The position numbers were made by a program, and so were the translations under genes. Positions 1 through 8,388 of a DNA stretch of 64,000 nt are shown in pieces. The first letter of the stretch is position 1. Each line of letters begins with the position of its first letter. The notes beneath the pieces were generated by a model. The model was given only the letters and a program-made list of their open reading frames with translations, was not told the origin of the DNA and made no database searches. Source of the DNA: JBOHDX01 sp050700835 (GTDB lineage: Bacteria > Actinomycetota > Actinomycetes > Propionibacteriales > Nocardioidaceae); NCBI GenBank assembly GCA_050700835.1, contig JBOHDX010000054.1:1-64000 (forward strand), read 5' to 3'.

Positions 1-296
1 CCGCCGAGCCATCGCTCGTTGATGTAAGGCATCCCGCACCGGGCGGCGTAGCTGGCCACCGGGTCCTGCGTCTGCTTCTTGGTGCCGACGAAGAGAATGC
101 TGCCGCCTTCGGCGACCAGATCGCGCACGTAGGTGTAGGCGACCTCGATCCTCTCGAGGGTCTGGTTGAGGTCGATGATGTAGATGCCATTGCGCTCACC
201 GAAGATGAACCGCCGCATCTTGGGGTTCCACCGTCGGGTCTGGTGCCCGAAGTGGACGCCGCTCTCGAGGAGCTGGCGCATCGTGACGACGGCCAT
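1..296 (-). CDS. rpsB: 30S ribosomal protein uS2 (partial, 3' end outside window)
   Basis: Component of the 30S ribosomal subunit. Only the first 98 codons are present; the gene runs off the left edge of the window. The opening MAVVTMRQLLESGVHFGHQ followed by WNPKM and YIIDLNQT is the characteristic uS2 N-terminus. The ATG at 294-296 is preceded by AAGGAG at a normal distance. It is divergent from the M23 peptidase gene, an arrangement found in many actinobacteria. tsf, which usually follows, would lie outside the window. Confidence 0.97.
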   Translation of the reverse strand, partial: MAVVTMRQLLESGVHFGHQTRRWNPKMRRFIFGERNGIYIIDLNQTLERIEVAYTYVRDLVAEGGSILFVGTKKQTQDPVASYAARCGMPYINERWLG

Positions 297-577
297 GGCC
301 GTACTCCTTGTCCTGTGACCGCGTGCGCGCACGGTCCGTGGTTGTCGCGCCGACGGGTTCGTCGGCACCCTGACACCCGACGTGCGACCCCACCCGGTGC
401 GAGCACCGGGACCACGGGGCGCACCCACCGAAGCGGGGTGCGGGTGTGCGAAGTCGCCCTCCGGGGAGGGCGCTGGTCCGAGTCTACGGGACGAGCCCGA
501 TCCCGACCCAATCCGGCAGCGCGATGATCGGGCTGTGGATTGTCCCTGCGTCGCCGCGTCCGCACCAAGGTGACGAC
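297..577. other. Divergent intergenic region between rpsB and the M23 peptidase gene
   Basis: 281 bp holding the 5' regions of two divergent genes. I see no coding pattern. A small hairpin GCCGAC-N6-GTCGGC lies at 349-366 and would fall in the rpsB leader on the minus strand. No convincing promoter hexamer pair was identified. The rpsB SD (AAGGAG) lies near 304-309 on the minus strand, and an AAGG SD for the peptidase lies just upstream of 578. Confidence 0.5.
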
Positions 578-1375
578 ATGACATCCCAGCGCCCTGCCAG
601 ACGCCCGGCCATCCCCTCTGTCTCCCGCGCCACGTCGCACCGTGCTGTGCAGCGTGCTGGGCGCCCCATCCCGCGAGCCAGTCGCCGAGCCCGCCGCAGG
701 CTCGCGCCACGTATGGCTGTTGTCGCGACCATTGTGATGGCGGTCGTGCTCGGCGTCAGCGCGCCGCCGACCGCGCTGGCTGGCAGCGGCGACGGCTGGT
801 CGTGGCCGTTGTCACCGGCGCCGAAGGTGGTCGCGACATTCGATCAGCCGACCGGGCCGTACGCGCCGGGTCACCGCGGCGTCGACCTCGCCGGTTCGGT
901 GGGACAGCCGGTGCTGGCCGTGGCCGACGGGCGGGTGAGCTTCGTCGCAGCCATCGCGGGGGTGCCGATCGTCGTCGTCGACCACGGCGCGCAGCGATCG
1001 ACCTACCAACCGGTTTCGGCGTGGGTGCACACCGGTGACTCTGTCTCCGCGGGCGACCCGTTGGGCTCGTTGAGCCTCGCCGGAAGCCACTGCTGGCCCG
1101 CGGCCTGCCTGCATCTGGGTCGGGTCGTCGGATCCGGACATGCCAAGACCTACCTCAACCCCCTCGACCTGTTGGGTGGGCAGCCGGTGCGGCTTCTCCC
1201 GCTCGGCGCACCGGTCGCCGCGCCGCGTGCCCCGCCGGAACCTGCACTGGAACCGGCGCCGAGTCGTGTGCCGAGGTCAGAGCCCTCGGCTCTGCCCGCA
1301 CTCGTGCCGCTGGCCCTGTTCAATGCCCAGGTGGCGGCCGCCGCCGCCCTTGCGTTGTCGCTGGCGGGCGGCTAA
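578..1375 (+). CDS. M23-family metallopeptidase, exported (LytM-like)
   Basis: Probable peptidoglycan endopeptidase of 265 aa. A very basic N-terminal region is followed by a hydrophobic segment at about residues 46-68 ending in an APPTALAG-type cleavage region, so the protein is exported. The M23 core follows with the zinc motif HRGVD near residue 99 and the second motif CLHLGR near 180. The C-terminus is Pro/Ala-rich. The ATG at 578 is chosen because AAGG precedes it; the upstream in-frame ATG at 446 adds sequence with no signal-peptide logic. Its TAA stop overlaps the TAG stop of convergent xerC by 3 bases. The precise substrate is not shown by the sequence. Confidence 0.85.
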   Translation: MTSQRPARRPAIPSVSRATSHRAVQRAGRPIPRASRRARRRLAPRMAVVATIVMAVVLGVSAPPTALAGSGDGWSWPLSPAPKVVATFDQPTGPYAPGHRGVDLAGSVGQPVLAVADGRVSFVAAIAGVPIVVVDHGAQRSTYQPVSAWVHTGDSVSAGDPLGSLSLAGSHCWPAACLHLGRVVGSGHAKTYLNPLDLLGGQPVRLLPLGAPVAAPRAPPEPALEPAPSRVPRSEPSALPALVPLALFNAQVAAAAALALSLAGG

Positions 1376-2409
1376 GCCCGGGGGTGCGCGAGGTGGTAGG
1401 CCTGCCGGAGTCGCTCGGTGCTCACGTGGGTGTAGATCTGCGTGGTGGCCAGGGACGCATGGCCCAGCATCTCCTGCACGCTGCGCAGGTCGGCCCCACC
1501 TTCGAGGAGGTGGGTCGCGGCGGTGTGGCGCAAACCGTGCGGTCCAAGGTCGGGCGCACCGTCCACGGCGGCCAGTCGCCGGTGCACCATCCGCCGCACT
1601 GTTCGGACGTCGATGCGACCTCCGCGTGCGCCCAGGAAGAGTGCGGGGCCACTGCCCGCGACCGCGAGCTCCGGGCGCCCACGTGACAACCAGGTGGCGA
1701 GCGCCCGAGCGGCAGGGCGGCCGTACGGCACCGTCCGCTCCTTACTGCCCTTGCCGAAGACCCGCACCACCTGCCGTTCGTCGTCAAGGTCGTCGACATC
1801 GAGCCCGGCGAGCTCACCCACTCGGATCCCTGAGGCGTACAACAGCTCGAGGATCGCGACGTCGCGCAAGCCCGACCCGCCCTCGCCCACTGCGGCCACG
1901 GCACCGGCCAGCAGGGCACGCACCTCGTCGACCCGCAACGCCGCCGGCAGCGGCCGGTGCTGCTTCGGGCTACCGAGCAACGCGCCGACGTCGGAGGGGG
2001 CGCGACCGGTTCGAGTCAGCCAGCGGGTGAAGACGCGCGTCGACGTGGCGCGGCGGGCGATGGTGGTCCGCGCGCGGCCACGGCTGCTCATCGCGGCCAG
2101 GTGACTGCGCAGGGCGCTCAGCTGGAGGTCGGCCGGGTTGTCGATGCCGAGTCGCTGGGCGTGCTCGGCCAAAGCCGTCAGATCGGTCCGATACGCGCGC
2201 ACCGTCTGCTCCGAGAGGTTCCGCTCGTGGCGGAGGTGTCGCTCATAGTCAGCGAGCACTCTCGACCAGGCAACCGGCATCCCCGGGTCGTCGGATGGAC
2301 CGTCGGATGGGTCGTCGGCCGGGTCATTGGCCGGGTCATTGGCTGAGCCGTCGGCTGAGTCGTCGGCTGAGTCGTCGCAGGGGCCGACGGCTGGCCGCGG
2401 TTCGCTCAC
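1372..2409 (-). CDS. xerC: Tyrosine recombinase XerC
   Basis: Site-specific recombinase that resolves chromosome dimers with XerD at dif. It has an N-terminal SAM-like domain (SRVLADYERHLRHERNLS) and a C-terminal catalytic domain with Arg in ASGIRVGEL, Lys in FGKGSKER, HGLRH, then LGHAS and nucleophile Tyr in TTQIYTHVS. The core starts at an ATG at 2278-2280. I extend to the GTG at 2407-2409 because eight 12-bp tandem repeats lie in phase between them and encode an Asp/Ser/Ala-rich linker; without the extension the protein has 302 aa, the usual XerC size. It lies 31 bp after dprA in a dprA-xerC unit. Start choice is uncertain; family assignment is firm. Confidence 0.9.
   Translation of the reverse strand: MSEPRPAVGPCDDSADDSADGSANDPANDPADDPSDGPSDDPGMPVAWSRVLADYERHLRHERNLSEQTVRAYRTDLTALAEHAQRLGIDNPADLQLSALRSHLAAMSSRGRARTTIARRATSTRVFTRWLTRTGRAPSDVGALLGSPKQHRPLPAALRVDEVRALLAGAVAAVGEGGSGLRDVAILELLYASGIRVGELAGLDVDDLDDERQVVRVFGKGSKERTVPYGRPAARALATWLSRGRPELAVAGSGPALFLGARGGRIDVRTVRRMVHRRLAAVDGAPDLGPHGLRHTAATHLLEGGADLRSVQEMLGHASLATTQIYTHVSTERLRQAYHLAHPRA
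2287..2382 (-). repeat. 12-bp tandem repeat, about 8 copies, at the 5' end of xerC
   Basis: Imperfect 12-bp units on the plus strand such as GTCGTCGGCCGG, GTCATTGGCCGG and GTCGTCGGCTGA run from 2287 to 2382. If the upstream GTG start is used they encode a DDSADGSANDPADDPSDG-type acidic linker. The multiple-of-three period suggests selection on translation. Confidence 0.8.
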
Positions 2410-2440
2410 TCGGGCACGATGCGCCCCCCTCGTGCCCCGA

Positions 2441-3655
2441 TCAAGGCGCCGCGCCGCCCGCGTCATGCTCACCGAACAACGTCGCTCGCGCCTCGCGGGC
2501 CAGACGCCATCCGGAGCCGCTGCGCTCGACCTGTCGCTGCAGCAGGAGGACGGACAACGCGGCTGACGCCGCGAGGACATCGACCCCGGCCGAGGCGGCC
2601 ACCTCGTCGAGCGCCAAGGACCGCCTGTGGTCAAGGCTCTCGAGCACGCGTTGCTGATCGGCCGGCAGCCGGTCGAACGGCCGATCCGGCCCACGGGTCC
2701 ACCCAAGCAAAGAGCTGCCCAGGGGTGCGGTCGCCTCGAGCACCTCGTCCGCTCCGGTCACCAGCACGGCGCCGTCGCGGATCAACCGGTGCACCCCCGC
2801 CGACATGGTGCTGTCGGCCGGCCCCGGCACACCCATCACCGCACGGCCCAGGCATTGTGCCCAGTTGGCCGTGTTGAGCGAGCCGCTGCGCCACGCCGCC
2901 TCCACGACGACGGTGCCGGTGGCCAGTGCCGCAATGAGGCGGTTGCGCCCCAGGAACCGCAACCTGGTCGGTGTCGCGCCCAGCGGCAGCTCACTGATCA
3001 CCAGGCCCTCCGCGGCGACCCTGGCGAGAAGCGCGTCGTGACCGCGCGGATAGGCGACGTCCACGCCGCACGCCAGCACGGCGACCGTGGGTCCACGGGC
3101 GGACAGGGCTCCTCGGTGCGCGGCTCCGTCGATCCCATAGGCGGCCCCGGACAGGACGGGCACCGCCCGCGACGCGAGCTCCGCCCCGAGGTCGGTGGCC
3201 TGGGTGTTGCCGTAGGACGTGGAAGACCGGGCTCCCACCACCGCCACCGCGTGAGCCGGGACGGCTGCCAGGTCAAGCGGCCCGCGGGTCCACAACCCGA
3301 GCGGAACACCCCCTCGGCCGTTGAGCTCTCCGGCGTGCGCGAGATCGTCGAGGGACGTCGGCCATTCCGGGTCGCCCGGACACACCCAGCGCCAGCCCGC
3401 CCTGTCGGCCCGCTCGAGCAGCCGGTCGGCCTGGTCGCGCACGCTGCCGTCGGCGGCGGCACGGGCGAACCAGGCGTCGGGGAGGTCTCGGTGCCCCGGT
3501 CGCGTCAGCGCATCGGCGAGCTCGAGTGGACCACGTCGGGCGAGCGCTGGCCCGAGCCGCAGGTCACCCGGCTCAATCCGCAACGAGAGACTCAGGCGTG
3601 CCCGCCGCGTGTCGGCGCAATCCGACGGACTGCCGGGCGGGGTCACGCCACCCAC
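2441..3655 (-). CDS. dprA: DNA-processing protein DprA
   Basis: Loads RecA on incoming single-stranded DNA and protects it during natural transformation. 404 aa. An N-terminal helical region is followed by the extended Rossmann fold with VGARSSTSYG, SGAAYGIDGAAH and LACGVDVAYP, then FLGRNRLIAAL and GSLNTA. The C-terminal part (LDHRRSLALDEVAASAGV) looks like the winged-helix DprA tail. The GTG at 3653-3655 overlaps the comM end by 13 bases; a second GTG at 3644-3646 would give a 4-base GTGA overlap. Both imply translational coupling to comM. Confidence 0.93.
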   Translation of the reverse strand: MGGVTPPGSPSDCADTRRARLSLSLRIEPGDLRLGPALARRGPLELADALTRPGHRDLPDAWFARAAADGSVRDQADRLLERADRAGWRWVCPGDPEWPTSLDDLAHAGELNGRGGVPLGLWTRGPLDLAAVPAHAVAVVGARSSTSYGNTQATDLGAELASRAVPVLSGAAYGIDGAAHRGALSARGPTVAVLACGVDVAYPRGHDALLARVAAEGLVISELPLGATPTRLRFLGRNRLIAALATGTVVVEAAWRSGSLNTANWAQCLGRAVMGVPGPADSTMSAGVHRLIRDGAVLVTGADEVLEATAPLGSSLLGWTRGPDRPFDRLPADQQRVLESLDHRRSLALDEVAASAGVDVLAASAALSVLLLQRQVERSGSGWRLAREARATLFGEHDAGGAAP

Positions 3656-5226
3656 CCCGCAGGACAGAGCGCGGCCGGAAGCGGCCCGTCACTTCGGAGC
3701 GCCAGTGCCGCCTCCACCTGCTCGACGCCCGGGCGCTCGAGGTCCTTCAGGTCAGCCAGCGTCCACGCCAGCCGAAGCACGCGCGTGACTCCTCTTGCGC
3801 TGAGGCGACCCTGCTCGCCGGCCTGCTCGAGGCGGGCAGCACCGTCGCCGGTGGGTGGCCAGTCACGACGAAGATCCGGGCCGGGCACATCGCCGTTGCG
3901 TCGCCACGGCAAGCCGGCGAAACGGCGGGACTGCCTCTCCCGCGCCGCGGCGACCCTGACGGCAACCAGGCTGGACGCCTCGGCGAGAACCAGATCGGAA
4001 CGCAGCTGGTGCGTGGACACCTGGCGGATCCCGCGGTGGATGTCGATCCGGTCGAGGATCGGTCCGGACAGTCGGTGCCGGTAGCGACGTCGTGCCGCGG
4101 GAGTGCACTCGCACGGCTCCCGATCGTCGGACTTCGAGCCGCACGGACAGGGGTTGGCGGCCAGCACCAGCTGGAATCCCGCCGGGAACGTGGCTGTCCG
4201 GTCAGCACGCCCGATGGTGACGTGCCCACTCTCCAACGGCTGGCGCAGAGCCTCCAGGACCGGCGCGACGAACTCGGGTGCCTCGTCCATGAACAACACC
4301 CCGCGATGCGCCAGGGACATGGAACCTGGCCGGATGGCCCGGCTGCCGCCCCCGACCACGGAGGCGACGCTGGCCGTGTGGTGCGGATCGAGGAACGGCG
4401 GGCGGACGACCAGCGGATGCTCGTCGTCGAGCGTGCCCGCCACCGAGTGGACGGCGCTCACCTCCAGCGACTCGTCGAACGTCAGGTCGGGGAGCAGGGC
4501 CGGCAGCCGCTCGGCGAGCATCGTCTTGCCCACCCCGGGCGGGCCGGTGAACAGCAGGTGGTGCCCACCGGCGGCGGCCACCTCGACGCACAGCCTCCCC
4601 TCGGGCTGACCGACCACGTCGGCCAGGTCGAGTCGGTCGAGCCGGTCGCTGCCACTCCAGGTGAGTCTCGCCGTCGACGCCAACGGGAGCACGGGTGGGT
4701 CGTCCGGGATCTCGCCGCCCCGCAGCAGGGCGACCGCGTGCCGCAAGGAGCGGACGCCGATCACCTGCAGCCCGGACACGGCCTCGGCCTCGGCGACATT
4801 GGCTTCCGGCACCATCGCTCGGTCGCAGCCGGCCGCCGCCGCGGCCAGCGCGCAGGGCAGGACGCCTGGCACGGCCCGGAGCCGCCCGTCCAGGGCCAGC
4901 TCGCCGAGGATGACGGCGTCACGGATCGGCTCCTGCGGCACCTCGCCCATGCAGGACACGACGGCAAGGGCGATCGCCAGGTCGTAGTGCGAGCCTCGCT
5001 TGGGCAGCGACGCAGGGGACAAGGCGATGGTGATGCGGTGGTTGGGCCAGCTGATACCGGAGTTGATCACCGCCGCACGGCACCGGTCCCGCGACTCGTT
5101 CAACGCGGTGTCGGGCAGGCCGACGAGCACGGTCTTCGGAAGTCCGACTCCGACGTGGACCTCGATCTCGACCACGTTGCCGGTGATGCCGTCCAGAGTC
5201 ACCGACCGCGTCCGGGCGAGGGACAT
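3643..5226 (-). CDS. comM: ComM/YifB-type Mg-chelatase-like AAA+ ATPase
   Basis: Predicted branch-migration helicase used in natural transformation. 527 aa. N-terminal Lon-protease-like fold (VEIEVHVGVGLPKTVLVGLP), then an AAA+ module with Walker A GPPGVGKTM near residue 220, Walker B GVLFMDEAPEF, and the cysteine cluster NPCPCGSKSDDREPCECTP typical of this family. The C-terminal helical domain contains GLSARGVTRVLRLAWTLADL-like sequence. The start ATG overlaps the yraN stop as TGATG, so yraN, comM, dprA and xerC look like one transcript. No ComEC channel is in the window, so DNA uptake itself is not demonstrated. Confidence 0.93.
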   Translation of the reverse strand: MSLARTRSVTLDGITGNVVEIEVHVGVGLPKTVLVGLPDTALNESRDRCRAAVINSGISWPNHRITIALSPASLPKRGSHYDLAIALAVVSCMGEVPQEPIRDAVILGELALDGRLRAVPGVLPCALAAAAAGCDRAMVPEANVAEAEAVSGLQVIGVRSLRHAVALLRGGEIPDDPPVLPLASTARLTWSGSDRLDRLDLADVVGQPEGRLCVEVAAAGGHHLLFTGPPGVGKTMLAERLPALLPDLTFDESLEVSAVHSVAGTLDDEHPLVVRPPFLDPHHTASVASVVGGGSRAIRPGSMSLAHRGVLFMDEAPEFVAPVLEALRQPLESGHVTIGRADRTATFPAGFQLVLAANPCPCGSKSDDREPCECTPAARRRYRHRLSGPILDRIDIHRGIRQVSTHQLRSDLVLAEASSLVAVRVAAARERQSRRFAGLPWRRNGDVPGPDLRRDWPPTGDGAARLEQAGEQGRLSARGVTRVLRLAWTLADLKDLERPGVEQVEAALALRSDGPLPAALCPAGWVA

Positions 5227-5594
5227 CAGGCGACGCCAGGGCGGTGGTCGATCTGAGGCGCGCCGCGGTGCGGGACGAACACGCCGACCACGTCGACACG
5301 CACCTCGCCCGCCGTGATGCCGTGGGTCGCCAACCAGTGCGCGCAGAGCCGGCGGAGCCGGACGGCCTTGCGCGGGGTGACGCCCTCGGCCGGACTGCCG
5401 AACAGGTCCGTCGAGCGGGTCTTGACCTCCACCGCGACCAGCGCGTCGCCGTCGCGAGCAACCAGGTCGAGCTCGCCGATCTCGCAGCGCCAGTTGCGGT
5501 CGAGGATGACCATGCCCGACGCGACCAGATGCCGCTCGGCCAACCTCTCCCCGAAGGCGCCCAGAGCGGTGCGTCGTCGTGCCGTGCTCGGCAT
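5226..5594 (-). CDS. YraN family (UPF0102) predicted endonuclease-fold protein
   Basis: 122-aa protein of the YraN/UPF0102 family, related in fold to Holliday-junction resolvases; its biological role is not established. The family motifs are visible: GERLAERHL near the start, then CEIGELDLVARDGD and VAVEVKTRS, which hold the acidic and lysine residues expected of a PD-(D/E)XK-like site. The start ATG follows AGGAGG, which lies within the 3' arm of a hairpin at 5595-5625. The stop overlaps the comM start. Confidence 0.88.
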   Translation of the reverse strand: MPSTARRRTALGAFGERLAERHLVASGMVILDRNWRCEIGELDLVARDGDALVAVEVKTRSTDLFGSPAEGVTPRKAVRLRRLCAHWLATHGITAGEVRVDVVGVFVPHRGAPQIDHRPGVA

Positions 5595-5625
5595 GCCACC
5601 ACCTCCTGTGCCTCAGGGTGGTGGC
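5595..5625 (-). promoter_or_regulatory. Hairpin overlapping the yraN ribosome binding site
   Basis: A 9-bp inverted repeat GCCACCACC (5595-5603) / GGTGGTGGC (5617-5625) encloses CTCAGGCACAGGA-like sequence. Read as minus-strand RNA, AGGAGG and the bases up to the ATG lie on the 3' side of the stem, so folding would mask the yraN SD. There is no T run, so a terminator is less likely. Confidence 0.45.
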
Positions 5626-5672
5626 GGGAGGGTGTCGCTGGGGCGAACCGTCCAGAACTGTGGAAAGGCGGC

Positions 5673-5996
5673 TCAGGTGTCGAACTGGCCCGCCTTCGGT
5701 GGCTCCAAGTCTGACTTCGAGAGCTCCTCGACGTTCACGTCCTTGAACGTGAGCACCTTCACATTCTTGGCGAAGCGGGCGGGGCGGTACATGTCCCAGA
5801 CCCAGGCATCGGTCATCGACACCTCGAAGTAGGCGTCGCCGGTCTCGGACCGCACCTTCACGTCGACGGCGTTGCACAGGTAGAAGCGCCGGTCGGTCTC
5901 GACGACGTACTTGAAGATGCTCACCACGTCGCGGTACTCGCGATAGAGCTGCAGCTCCATCTCCGCTTCGTACCTCTCGAGATCCTCAGCGCTCAC
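5673..5996 (-). CDS. DUF2469 family conserved actinobacterial protein
   Basis: 107-aa protein of the DUF2469 family, present in most actinobacteria between rnhB and yraN; function unknown. The sequence opens MSAEDLERYEAEMELQLYRE and continues with YVVETDRRFYLCN and WVWDMYRPARF, which I recognise as the conserved core. It is soluble, acidic at the N-terminus, with no membrane segment. It lies 30 bp downstream of rnhB on the same strand, so co-transcription is likely. Confidence 0.9.
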   Translation of the reverse strand: MSAEDLERYEAEMELQLYREYRDVVSIFKYVVETDRRFYLCNAVDVKVRSETGDAYFEVSMTDAWVWDMYRPARFAKNVKVLTFKDVNVEELSKSDLEPPKAGQFDT

Positions 5997-6026
5997 CGGG
6001 CACCCCTTCTCCGACGTCGGTCCTCG

Positions 6027-6713
6027 TCATTCAACCTCACCGGCGGCCTCGGCGAGAGCACCGGCCGCGCGTACGTTCACGAAGCGCCGGCGGTGTTCGG
6101 GACACGGACCGTGACGGGCGAGCGCCGCCTCGTGCTCGGGGGTGACATATCCCTTGTGCACAGCGAAGTCGTAGCGCGGCCAGCGATCGTGCATGGCCAC
6201 CATCAACGCGTCACGCGTCACCTTCGCGATGACGGACGCGGCCGCAATTGACGCGGCGACCCGGTCGCCCTTCCACATCGCGAGACCGGGTATGCCCAGT
6301 CCGTCCACCGGGAAACCATCGGTCAGCACGTAGGCAGGGCCCACAGACAGTCGCGCCAGCGCTCGGCGCAGAGCCTCCACGTTGGCCACGTGCATGCCGA
6401 GCCGGTCGCACTCGGCCGCCGGGACCACCACCGCGGCCCACGCCACCGCACGCTTCTTGACCTCCGCGTTCACGGCCTCGCGTCGCAGAGGGGTGAGCAG
6501 CTTTGAGTCGGCCAGACCCGGCACGTCACCCCGCCGCCCCTCGGGGAGGATCACCGCAGCGGCCACCAACGGGCCGGCACAGGCGCCTCGGCCGGCCTCG
6601 TCCACGCCGGCGACCGGGGTGAGCCCGGCCCTGCGCAGCGCGCGTTCATAGCCGTACAACCCGGCATCGCTGCGGACCGTCGAACCCTTGGGACACGACG
6701 TCATCGTCAGCAC
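6027..6713 (-). CDS. rnhB: Ribonuclease HII
   Basis: Removes ribonucleotides and RNA primers from RNA-DNA hybrids. 228 aa. Diagnostic motifs: GVDEAGRGACAGPLVAAAV (first two catalytic acids), LADSKLL, VLTDGFP (third acid), and SIAAASVIAKVTRD (fourth acid). A GTG at 6711-6713 gives a 7-base overlap with the upstream lepB; an ATG at 6702-6704 is an alternative start three codons in. The C-terminus after FVNVRAAG is short. Confidence 0.94.
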   Translation of the reverse strand: MLTMTSCPKGSTVRSDAGLYGYERALRRAGLTPVAGVDEAGRGACAGPLVAAAVILPEGRRGDVPGLADSKLLTPLRREAVNAEVKKRAVAWAAVVVPAAECDRLGMHVANVEALRRALARLSVGPAYVLTDGFPVDGLGIPGLAMWKGDRVAASIAAASVIAKVTRDALMVAMHDRWPRYDFAVHKGYVTPEHEAALARHGPCPEHRRRFVNVRAAGALAEAAGEVE

Positions 6714-7489
6714 CGCGAGACCCGGCGCACGACAGATTTGTCGGGCGGAGGTCCCGGATCGGGGACAGCGTCGAACGTCGAGGGGATGGACAACCAGTGC
6801 GCGACGTCCAGCGGCCAGACGACCGCCAGTGCCCTCCCGGTCACCGACGACAGGGGCACAAAGGCCGTGCCGTCGACCAGATGGCAGCGTGAGTCGCCGG
6901 AGTCGGCGCGGTGGTCACCCATCACCCACATGGTGCCCTTAGGGACGACGACGTCAAAGCGCTCGGCGGACGGCGCGTTGCCCGGGAACACGTACGACGC
7001 CTCCGCAAGCGCGTGGTTGTTGACGGTGACCCGGCCGTGCTGGTCGCAGCAGCGCACGTGGTCGCCCGGCAGCCCGATCACGCGTTTGACGAGGTGGTTA
7101 TTCGCCGTCGACGGGAGGATGCCGATGAACTCCAGGGCCTGCCCGAGGGGGCCCCTGCCGGGGGACTTCTCGGCAGCCGTGATCCACCCGCCCGGATCGG
7201 TGAAGACGACGACCTCACCTCGGTGCACCGATCCGAACTTCTGCACCAGGATCCGCTGGTTCGTGCCGATGGTGTTCTCCATCGAGCCGGTGGGTACCAC
7301 GTATGCCTGCACCACGAACGCTCGGAGCAGTGCTGCGACGACAAGCGCGATCACGACGACGAGCACGAGCTCGCGCAGGCCACGCCCTAAGCGGTGGAGG
7401 GGCCCAGGTTCGGCACGATGACCGCCAGCCACCCGGCTCCGAGGCTCGGCATGGGTGCCGGCCCGGTGCCCGGGACGCCGCCCGGTCAC
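6707..7489 (-). CDS. lepB: Signal peptidase I (second of two tandem copies)
   Basis: Membrane-anchored serine protease that cleaves signal peptides of exported proteins. 260 aa. An N-terminal cytosolic stretch is followed by one transmembrane segment (LVLVVVIALVVAALL), the catalytic serine in VVPTGSMENTI, the general-base lysine in HLVKRVIGLPGD, and the family box MWVMGDHRADSGDSR. It starts at a GTG 4 bp after the stop of the other lepB, so the two are co-transcribed and probably arose by duplication, though they have diverged substantially (a shared cysteine pair RCCD remains). Confidence 0.92.
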   Translation of the reverse strand: MTGRRPGHRAGTHAEPRSRVAGGHRAEPGPLHRLGRGLRELVLVVVIALVVAALLRAFVVQAYVVPTGSMENTIGTNQRILVQKFGSVHRGEVVVFTDPGGWITAAEKSPGRGPLGQALEFIGILPSTANNHLVKRVIGLPGDHVRCCDQHGRVTVNNHALAEASYVFPGNAPSAERFDVVVPKGTMWVMGDHRADSGDSRCHLVDGTAFVPLSSVTGRALAVVWPLDVAHWLSIPSTFDAVPDPGPPPDKSVVRRVSRC

Positions 7490-7493
7490 CCGG

Positions 7494-8354
7494 TCAGCCG
7501 CTCTGCTTGCTGAGCGCCGGGTTGTCGAACGTCGACGGCGTGCTCAAGAACCGAGCTCGCGAGAGCGGCCACACGATCGCCCACACCTTGCCGACGACGT
7601 CGTCGTTGGGCACGAAGCCACCGCCAGGATCGCCCATGTGGGCCCGAGAGTCGCTGGAGTCGTACCGGTTGTCGCCCATCACCCACAGGTGGCCCGGCGG
7701 AACGTGCTGCAGCGGGAAGGGGGTGGAAGCCGGCTGCCCCTTCCGCAGATTCAGGTACGTCTCGTTCAACGACACGCCGTTCACGACGACGCGGCCCCTC
7801 GAGTCGCAGCAGCGGATGGTGTCCCCGCCGACGGCGATGACCCGCTTCACCAGGTGGCCGCCGGTCGGATAGAGCCCGATCGTCTCCAACGCACGTTGGA
7901 AGAAGTTCGACGGCTGCTGGCTCTCCGCGGCGGTCAGCCAGCCACCCGGGTCGTCGAACACGACGACATCGCCGCGATGCGGGTTGCTCCCCCAGTAGGA
8001 CACCTTCTGCACCAGGATCCGGTCGTTGATGTCCAGGGTGTTCTCCATGGATCCCGACGGGATGTAGAACGCCTGGAGGAAGAACGACTTGACGATGAGC
8101 GCCAGCACGAGCGCGGTGCCGACCAGCACGATGACTTCCTGCCACAGCGGCAGCGGCTTCTTGTTCTTCCGCTTGCGCTTGCGGCCGCCGGTGTCATCCC
8201 CGGCGGTGGTGGCCTGGGACTCGTCGGGCGGTGGCTGGCCTTCGGAGGACTGCGACGGTTGGTCCGCGGGGTCGTCGGAGCCGTCCCCGGACACAGACGA
8301 CCGCGGCCCCGTTGAATCCTGCGGGCCGCGGTCGTTGGAGTCCTTCGACGTCAC
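7494..8354 (-). CDS. lepB: Signal peptidase I (first of two tandem copies)
   Basis: Second type I signal peptidase, 286 aa. The N-terminus is a long, charged, low-complexity cytosolic region (residues 1-65) ending in RKRKRKNKK, followed by one membrane helix (EVIVLVGTALVLALIV). Catalytic serine in YIPSGSMENTL, lysine in HLVKRVIAVGGD, and LWVMGDNRYDSSDSR. The basic cluster before the helix supports N-in topology with the active site outside. It sits 34 bp after rplS and directly ahead of the other lepB. Division of labour between the two enzymes cannot be read from sequence. Confidence 0.93.
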   Translation of the reverse strand: MTSKDSNDRGPQDSTGPRSSVSGDGSDDPADQPSQSSEGQPPPDESQATTAGDDTGGRKRKRKNKKPLPLWQEVIVLVGTALVLALIVKSFFLQAFYIPSGSMENTLDINDRILVQKVSYWGSNPHRGDVVVFDDPGGWLTAAESQQPSNFFQRALETIGLYPTGGHLVKRVIAVGGDTIRCCDSRGRVVVNGVSLNETYLNLRKGQPASTPFPLQHVPPGHLWVMGDNRYDSSDSRAHMGDPGGGFVPNDDVVGKVWAIVWPLSRARFLSTPSTFDNPALSKQSG

Positions 8355-8388
8355 CGGCCGAGCCTAACCCTGGGGGTGACGGCACCCG

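Noticed and set aside
1372..2409. Phage integrase or integrative element
   Set aside because: The tyrosine recombinase sits in the conserved dprA-xerC-rpsB block and has XerC features; no att sites or phage genes are present.
2627..5256. Plus-strand open frames opposite dprA and comM
   Set aside because: Shadows of the DprA and ComM coding strand.
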